The notes under the pieces: generated by a model
What the model was told of the DNA's origin: nothing
What the model saw: the letters and a program-made list of their open reading frames with translations, nothing else
The model's database searches: none
Made by a program: the position numbers and the translations under genes
Assembly (NCBI GenBank): GCA_013146195.2
Contig: CM028377.1
Span: 37,577,632 to 37,641,631 of the forward strand
DNA: 64,000 nt
Source: Codonopsis lanceolata
Lineage: Eukaryota; Streptophyta; Magnoliopsida; Asterales; Campanulaceae
Reading direction: 5' to 3'
Part shown: positions 58,871 through 64,000 of the stretch, one piece after another
Layout: the number at the start of each line of letters is the position of its first letter
Numbering within the stretch: position 1 is the stretch's first letter

Positions 58871-59372
58871 TATATGCCTTCAACTATTTTCCACTTCTTC
58901 TTTAATTTCCTCATCTTTCTCTAGGGAAAATTGCATGTGGTTCTATTGGATAGGCTTGAAATGTGAATCTACGTTGAAGCTGTGCATAACGATCTCCTCG
59001 TTTACACCCCTCATGTCTTCAACCCTCCAGACGAGCCTCCTATCACAGTGCCCAACCTATCTTGATTTTCTACTCGGGATAGGTTGGATCAATCATAATC
59101 TCTTCTAATTCATCATCATGAGCCTTAAACTCAAGCTTATCTCCAACCTAAAAAGTCTTACATTCCACTGTATCCTCCAACTTTTTATCCTTTCTAGCGG
59201 CTTGCTCAAGCACTGGGACGAGGCAGTGCCCACCTGCATCTGCGAGTGGCGTGGAGGATTCCTGCCGTGTGATATTTTTCCTTGTGATTGATCACAATTT
59301 CTTAGTCATCTATAGACAAGGTGATCTTCTACTTTTTCTTGTTTCACAAACATATTCCAGTACCGCTCGTGG

Positions 59373-59660
59373 CTAGTGTTTTAGAACTCCAATTCCCCTA
59401 TCTATATAGAATTTGACTGTCTGGTACAGAACTGATGCCACCATATAAAACTTGACCATGCTCGGCACCCCTATTATCGCGTTGTATGGGGATTTCAAAT
59501 CAATTATCAAGAAGGTGACCACTTCCACCCACGTATGGTCATCTTCCCCAAATAGTACCTCCAACTCTATTGTTCCTTTCACCGCTACCTTGTGGTTGGT
59601 GAACCCCTCCAAAGTTCTGAGATAAGGCTTCAAGCGAGCATCTCTTAGCCCCAATCCCAA
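59373..59660 (-). pseudogene. Gypsy protease region
   Basis: A 95-codon minus frame with EVVTFLIIDLKSPYNAIIG corresponds to the gypsy/retropepsin-type segment (pattern F-VVD--S-YNAILGRP). The catalytic Asp-Ser-Gly part lies upstream in a damaged stretch and was not seen. Confidence 0.75.
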
Positions 59661-60182
59661 GAAGCATGAGTAGTAGAGTATGTCCCTACAAGCTTCTGTA
59701 TTTGCCAGAATTTTGTGAACCTACCAAATGTCAAAAAGTCCCGAGATAACCAATGGTTGCTCGATTGCCAAAGTTGTTCTTTTGAGGTCACGATGAGTAA
59801 ATTGGATGGGTTCTTTACCGGTGCTCAATATATGTAGCGCACTCATGACTTTCGAGAGGGAGTAGATCTGTTTCCCCAGTTGTGTGGACGTGGGATATTT
59901 CTCTATGATCACATTAATCACCCCTCGTTCTGAGGAGCCGCATCTCTTTGGGCAGGTTGTGCTTGCTGATTGTCATCTCTTTTAAAACAGTTAACCCTCC
60001 CCTCGTTAATCAATGTTTGCATGGACTTTTTCAATGCCAACAACCTTTTTTTGTGTGTCCATAATCATCATGGTAGGCACATGTATTGCTCTGGTCTCTG
60101 TAGCGAGCGTTCTTATTGTTTAATGGGTGAACAGGTGGGAGCTCGCCTTTGATCTCATGCATAATTGACTCCCATGTTGTGT

Positions 60183-63016
60183 TTAATGGGGTAAGCTCGT
60201 CATTTGTCTTGAAGCGGGTTGGTCCATAATGTCGCGTCTTATTGCGACCTGAGCCGCCACCTCCTGAATTCTACACAACACTCTTCTTCCCGCTTGTATT
60301 ACCACTCGTTCCAGTCTTATCCTTCTTGTTGTCTTTCTTCTCACCCCCATCTTTTTAAACTCACTCGCACACCACTCTACGGGCACATCAACATTCCCCA
60401 TGGGACTTCAGCTCCTATATAGTTAGCTCCGCTTTTTATCCTCCCTCGATAGGGAGCAAGCCGCTCTCGAAGCAAAGAGTCACCTCTTATTCGGTGAGAC
60501 CTGGTATCTGTTTAAGCATTTTGATAAATCTTTCCAAATAACTAGAGGTCAACTCATCCTCTCATTCCTTAATGTTGGAGAGATCTACATGAGTCTTGGG
60601 GATGGCCCTTGTTGTCCTAAAATATGTCAGGAATTTCTTCTTCAAATCTGTCCAATTGGTGATTGAGCCGTGTGGGAACTTTCCTATCCATATAAATTCC
60701 TTTCTCTGTAGTGCGCCTGTGAATGTCAATTTTTTCAGGGCTTTGTTTGAAGTCATGAGATCAATCTATGACTCGAAAGACATATGCTCGTCACTTACAT
60801 TTGATTTCCCATAATACTTTTCAATGTTGGGTAAGATGCAACACTGGGTGGGTAGATGATAGATGTGTTTTATACACATCTATTGGGTACTTTTATAGCT
60901 TAGAAATAGCAATTTTACGAGGCTTTTGGCTACTAATATGTGTTTTTGAGCTTTATTGTGAGTTTAAGGGTTTTAGGAGAAATTAAGGGATTTACAAGGC
61001 TTTTAGTGAAGATTTGAAGGAAGGGTACAAAGTGCAAATCAAGGAAAGAAGATTGTATTGAATTTGGAAACCCCTTGCGGACGCAAGGGTAAGAGGCCTT
61101 GTCCTCGTAAGGTCTCCATCGTGTCAGCCTAGTCTGTACTAAGGCCTTGCGGCCGCATGCATAAGGAACCTTGCCCCCGCAAGCCCTTCCGAATCAGCCA
61201 AATGGAGTTTAACCCTAATCGTATCTCCTTCCCCCGAACACATTAGTATTAATATAAGCCATGTTGCCAAAAGCAAGGGACATTTTTTAACTCCGATTTT
61301 AGTATGTATATCATAGTTTTAGTGTTTGTAATTATAGTTAAGAAGATCGTTCATGTATTCTTTCATTCCAATGATCTGTTCATCTTCAAGGATGAACTAA
61401 CCGCTCATTAATCTAGGAATTGGAGGTAACTTGTATCAAATCTATTGCTTTATTATATATTTTTATTCAATCAAATCTTGTTGATCATGATATTTATCAA
61501 TCTCTTTACTATCTAGCTTTGACCGAATGAATGGAATCACAAATAGTAAAGACCAAGAGGTGGGGATAACTGCACGGCCATATGCATATGTCGTACACTA
61601 GCTCACCATCGTGATAAATTGACCTTATCAATGCACGAGAGTGATAAGTTAGGGTCAGGTTCATATATATGCTCCTAAGTGACAGATAGGAAATTCATAT
61701 GTTCTTGTTCTTAAGGGTATAAATTGGATTAATTATTTAGGATGAAGATTGAATTATAATTTGACAATTTATACCAATCTTTAGTGAACGAACCCAAGAT
61801 TAAATTGATTGATACTTTAATCAAAAGAGCAATATAGTAGATACAAGTAAATCCATGTTCCTAGATTTCCATCCACAATTAGATCTTCATAACTGTGATT
61901 ACTGCTTTAAACTGTTAATTAGATTTTCTGCTTTCTTTAGAATAAATTAGATTAATAAACAAAAATCCCTTTTAGTTTAATTGTTACCGGTTTACTTGCT
62001 ATTTGATACTTCTTGTCTCTGTGGTTCGACCCTTGCTACCATAATCTATTCTACAATAGTCTTGTGCACTTGCAAGGTAAAATTAAGACACATCAGTAGA
62101 GCTTTCTCGATCCATGCGGCAAATGGGCTTATGGATGCACTAGGAAAAGTTTCATCTGGAGCCCGACCTTGCACCCATGCTTCCAATCTTTGTTGCAACA
62201 CCTGGACGACTTGAAACATATCCTCATAGAGGGCACCAGATTTGGTGCTCGTTGTCCCGGTTAGACTGGTTGTGCGAGCGGAACTTACAGTGCTTCCATA
62301 ACCACCGTGGGTTGAGTAGCGAGCATAGGCTATGTTGGTGATGCCATTGGAACTTGTGGTGCTGCCATAACCACGGTAGGTTAAGCAGCAGCCATTGGAG
62401 GTAAATCCTTGCGAACAACCAAAGTCCTTGGAAAACGAGATCACCTAAAGCGATAAGAGTACCACGACTCTTCATTGCGAAGACATCGGTGATGATGATA
62501 CAAATATGCAGTTGTGTTGTACTCTCCTTCCTAGTGTCTGTTTTGATTACGCCTATTGGGAAGTTCACCCGCTAAAGGACCCAGTCACTTGTGAACACTT
62601 GGTATAGTCCCATGACTGGCCCTACTTTCTACTCACGAGTAGTCATGCCTTTTTTCCAAGCCTCTCCGATTTGATGGAATAATCAATGGTATCTTGGGTC
62701 TTTCTCTCCTGTCTTAGTCCGAACAGGTGACGACAAGCTCCTGCACTCACGCAGTGGGTGCTATAAGCAAAGTCTGGAGCTCAACAGATATTAGAAGCTA
62801 TTTGAGTGCAAGTAGTTGTTGATCCAACACATAAATTTGACTGATGAATTGAGCTTGATTGATCAAAGCTGCTGCTTGTGCTTGATCAATCAACTGGCTA
62901 ATATTCGTTGCATTAATAGCAATGGCGTGTAGAGCCCTTCTCTGGTTAATTTGATCTTGGAGTTCAACATCAACTCTGTTACGTTGATGGGTGGGATTAC
63001 AAGGTCCTTCTCCCAT
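60183..63016 (-). pseudogene. Gypsy gag
   Basis: N-terminal frames lie at 62,798-63,016 (Gln/Ala-rich coiled-coil-like, MGEGPCNPTHQRNRVDVELQ) and 62,046-62,444, the latter ending SPFAAWIEKAL. After solo LTR B the gag core continues at 60,756-60,480 with GSITNWTDLKKKFLTYFR and THVDLSNIKE, the conserved gag motif of plant gypsy elements, then YLERFIKM. A 59,721-59,921 frame (STQLGKQIYSLSKV) continues towards protease. It is broken by stops and by LTR B. Confidence 0.8.
60857..62095 (+). mobile_element. Solo LTR B (1,239 bp, TSD GTAGA)
   Basis: It begins TGATAGATGTGTTTTATAC and ends AATTAAGACACATCA, flanked by exact GTAGA at 60,852-60,856 and 62,096-62,100. It has the same family and opposite orientation to LTR A. 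The GC palindrome here is ccccttgcggacgcaagggt at about 61,071. It interrupts gag. Confidence 0.92.
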
Positions 63017-63280
63017 CCTCGTTGGTTCAGACCTAGCAAGGTCATTTAATAATTGTTCACATAACGTTTGAGATTGGGTATATGGCCTAGATAGTGGCTA
63101 AAGGGTAGTTTGACCTACTGGATTATCCTGTTGGTCCTCAGTACTGGGAATCCCTTTACCATTTCCAGCACCAACATTGCCATTAGTCGGCCGGTGAAAA
63201 GAGCAATTCGTTTGGTTAAAAGCAAACAAATAAACAAGAACAACAATCAAATGCTTCGTTTCCCGACAACGGAACCAATT

Positions 63281-64000
63281 GATGTGGCCAGAAATCCACA
63301 AACAGGCTGTTGGGCTTCAAGTCTAGTAGGATATCTGGGATTTAAGAAAGAACTAAGCTAATAACCTGTCAACACAAGAGAAACCACTTAGATTACATCA
63401 AGGGTTTTCCCTGTAAATGCTCCGCCGTGAGAATTACTATAACTCACTGTTAGGTAAACAATTTGACAGAGCTTTAGCTTAGTATTTTGTGTGTTCCTTA
63501 CTTCTCATTGGAATCATGCTTTTATAGCCAAGAGTGTGTAACTATCGAGTACATGGTAATAACTGCCTAATAAATGGGGATAATTGTCCAGCACGTGAAC
63601 ATATCACAAATCGACACCTGGGCCACGTTTGAGACGTGTGGGCGGTTACCATGCTAATGTGGTTCCCCGCATCTTTAAACTGTTATGGTCCTAGTCGAGC
63701 ATGATTTTAACCTTCTCAATGTGGATGAATGTCGCTACAGACTTGATCTGTTGTTGATTGGGTAGCTGGAGTATTCATGTGCCATGCACATGTCTTGCTT
63801 GCATGCCCTGCACGTGGTAAGGTCACGTGTTCGACACATGATGTTTAATTTTGGCCTGGCAGCTCACTAACAATGGCCCAAGACAAAGCTTATTTATTAT
63901 ATGGATCGTTATATTAAAGATAACACGATATACATTGTTGGTCCTCTCTCTAAGAGCTTAACCTTCAGAGCACAAGGTTTGAGAAAGATAAGGGTTTTAA
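63281..64000 (-). repeat. Partial gypsy 5' LTR (runs off the window)
   Basis: On the minus strand the LTR would end ...ggccacatca at 63,281, directly before the primer-binding site. The remaining 720 bases to the window edge contain no coding sequence. A tataaa-like word near 63,522 could be the LTR promoter. The start of the LTR is outside the window. Confidence 0.55.

Larger units (their letters stand above)
52801..63280 (-). mobile_element. Ty3/gypsy retrotransposon (internal region), invaded by three solo LTRs
   Basis: Gag, protease, reverse transcriptase, RNase H and integrase remnants occur in the gypsy order on the minus strand, gag near 63 kb and integrase at 52.8-55.6 kb. A primer-binding-site-like word ttggttccgttgtcggg (minus strand, about 63,263-63,279) follows a TG...CATCA-type LTR end at 63,281. 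It resembles the plant gypsy site for tRNA-Asp (TGGCGCCGTTGCCGGG) with mismatches. Solo LTRs occupy 53,051-54,368, 55,793-57,787 and 60,857-62,095. Without these the internal region is about 5.9 kb, a normal size. Confidence 0.85.

Overview
The window looks like nuclear DNA of a eudicot plant. It is AT-rich, genes are split by GT-AG introns, microsatellites are frequent, and recognisable proteins belong to plant families (ACC oxidase, U-box kinase, GGPP synthase, plant mobile domain). The species cannot be named from the sequence. Nearly all of it is layered transposable-element sequence; all calls come from reading the sequence, without database searches.

Layout. 1-8 kb holds TIR elements (809-1452, 1815-3965), a field of AAAGTGACAC-type repeats (6.2-6.9 kb) and AT-rich spacer. 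8,978-12,710 (minus) is the one gene that looks intact: five exons giving a 276-residue protein with a basic, coiled-coil middle and a DLNxxP (EAR-type) tail. 13.8-22.7 kb holds MULE-like elements and a decayed hAT transposase. 22,760-25,618 is a complete-ended PIF/Harbinger element (TTA target duplication) whose transposase is one frame with three nonsense codons. 25.8-29.5 kb holds MITEs. 29,996-36,190 is a decayed Mutator-like unit: a plant-mobile-domain pseudogene on plus facing a FAR1/MULE transposase with OTU-like tail on minus. That transposase is interrupted by a hAT MITE and by a solo LTR, both with exact target duplications.

39.8-51.9 kb is the most unusual part: a cluster of MULE-type TIR elements carrying minus-strand fragments of ordinary plant genes (U-box kinase, GGPP synthase, CDK-like kinase, ACC oxidase), i.e. 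Pack-MULE-like gene capture. A Ty1/copia element (46,918-51,327, TSD TGGAG) has landed in the captured ACC oxidase promoter.

52.8-64 kb is a minus-strand Ty3/gypsy element (gag, protease, RT, RNase H, integrase, all broken). It is interrupted by three solo LTRs, each with a perfect 5-bp target duplication (CCTAT, CTGGT, GTAGA). Several insertions can be ordered in time because one lies inside another.
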